From: Keguizhuia sedimenti
GTDB lineage: Bacteria; Pseudomonadota; Gammaproteobacteria; Burkholderiales; Burkholderiaceae_D
Length of the DNA: 64,000 bases
Direction of reading: 5' to 3'
Assembly (NCBI GenBank): GCA_030715135.1
Contig: JAUYVH010000010.1
Coordinates: forward strand, 62,001 to 126,000
Part shown: positions 63,713 to 64,000 of the stretch, piece after piece
How positions within the stretch are numbered: the stretch's first letter is position 1
Layout of the letters: the number at the start of each line of letters is the position of its first letter
Notes under the pieces: generated by a model
Told to the model about the DNA's origin: nothing
Seen by the model: the letters and a program-made list of their open reading frames with translations, nothing else
The model's database searches: none
Made by a program: the position numbers and the translations under genes

Positions 63713-64000
63713 TTACGGTTTCGTCCTGACGTTTTCAACGAAAGATTGCTTCCAGACTTTTTCAACACAATCGGCTAGAAGCAAACATACGAGATAGAGG
63801 GTTCGGCTTGGTTTCCATTCCTCTGCTAGTGAAGCCTTCGATGTGCTTTGGAACGGGCGGGCGTACAACGGCATGGTGATCGTAAATGTGGTTCCTCTTT
63901 CTGGCGTGCGGTCCACCGTAATGACACCACCCAGGCTCTCCACCACCGCACGCACATAGGGCAGTTCTACACCCCGGCCTTGCTTGTCGCCTTTGGTTGC
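63713..64000 (-). CDS. Histidine kinase, C-terminal fragment
   Basis: Only the 3' 95 codons lie in the window. The G-box and end of a HATPase_c domain are visible: TKGDKQGRGVELPYVRAVVE, then SLGGVITVDRTPERGTTFTITMPL. The reading frame is open to the window edge. After the ATPase domain there is a ~40-residue tail (EEWKPSRTLYLVCLLLADCVEKV) not typical for the family. Whether it is a sensor kinase, a hybrid kinase or a CheA relative needs the upstream sequence. Confidence 0.8.
   Translation of the reverse strand, partial: ATKGDKQGRGVELPYVRAVVESLGGVITVDRTPERGTTFTITMPLYARPFQSTSKASLAEEWKPSRTLYLVCLLLADCVEKVWKQSFVENVRTKP

Overview
This is a window from a Gram-negative bacterial chromosome, most likely a betaproteobacterium of the order Burkholderiales, perhaps Oxalobacteraceae (an inference from product sequences and gene content; no search was run). 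Supporting signs are the DUF4936 and DUF2145 proteins, the paired Cds6/NTF2-type L,D-transpeptidase genes and the nadC/nadB, mltG-tmk-holB-pilZ-tatD layout. Coding density is high up to about 43 kb. Beyond that come clusters for metals and monovalent cations, separated by looser stretches with decayed genes. No rRNA, tRNA, transposase, integrase or CRISPR array was seen.

Layout. 0-9 kb: end of nadC, convergent nadB, a penicillin-acylase-family hydrolase, and purT followed closely by a PAS-GGDEF-EAL protein. 9-14 kb: an MHS-type MFS transporter with a large inserted loop, a hotdog thioesterase and two adjacent ferritin-like proteins. 14-24 kb: a TPR protein and an L,D-transpeptidase sharing a C-terminal NTF2-like fold, then GNAT, NRDE, DUF4936, ygfZ, mltG, tmk, holB, a PilZ protein, a TatD nuclease and an ankyrin protein. 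24-38 kb: a Gly/Ser-rich exported protein, a pseudouridine synthase, an aldolase, a tautomerase, a CheY-like regulator, ppnN, a phospholipase D-VTT fusion overlapping an EEP hydrolase, a FemAB/GNAT-like protein, an oxygen-binding-diiron-type MBL protein behind a PAS chemoreceptor, and a YfiM-like protein. 38-43 kb: an orphan periplasmic binding protein and a phosphorylase-PRPP synthetase pair.

43-49 kb is a copper/redox island. A CueR-type promoter (19-bp spacer with the dyad inside it) reads into copA, then a circularly permuted ATP-grasp-like protein and a 48-residue membrane peptide. Next to it are a free-standing DsbD alpha-domain protein and an overlapping trio of a SHOCT protein, a membrane protein with a CCxH motif and an exported protein. 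49-60 kb holds lactate dehydrogenase, DUF2145, a frameshifted cupin, nhaA with a structured leader, remains of a Na+/Ca2+ exchanger, a universal stress protein, and an eight-gene Mrp/Mbh-type antiporter operon in which the usual MrpA is split. 60-64 kb is sparse: a PBP7-type endopeptidase, two small unknown genes and the end of a histidine kinase.

The most distinctive elements are the copper-controlled ATP-grasp operon, the split-MrpA antiporter next to other Na+ functions, and the chemoreceptor/diiron-MBL pair. At least four gene remnants (cupin, CaCA exchanger, isoprenylcysteine methyltransferase-like, CorC/HlyC) mark the second half as a turnover zone.
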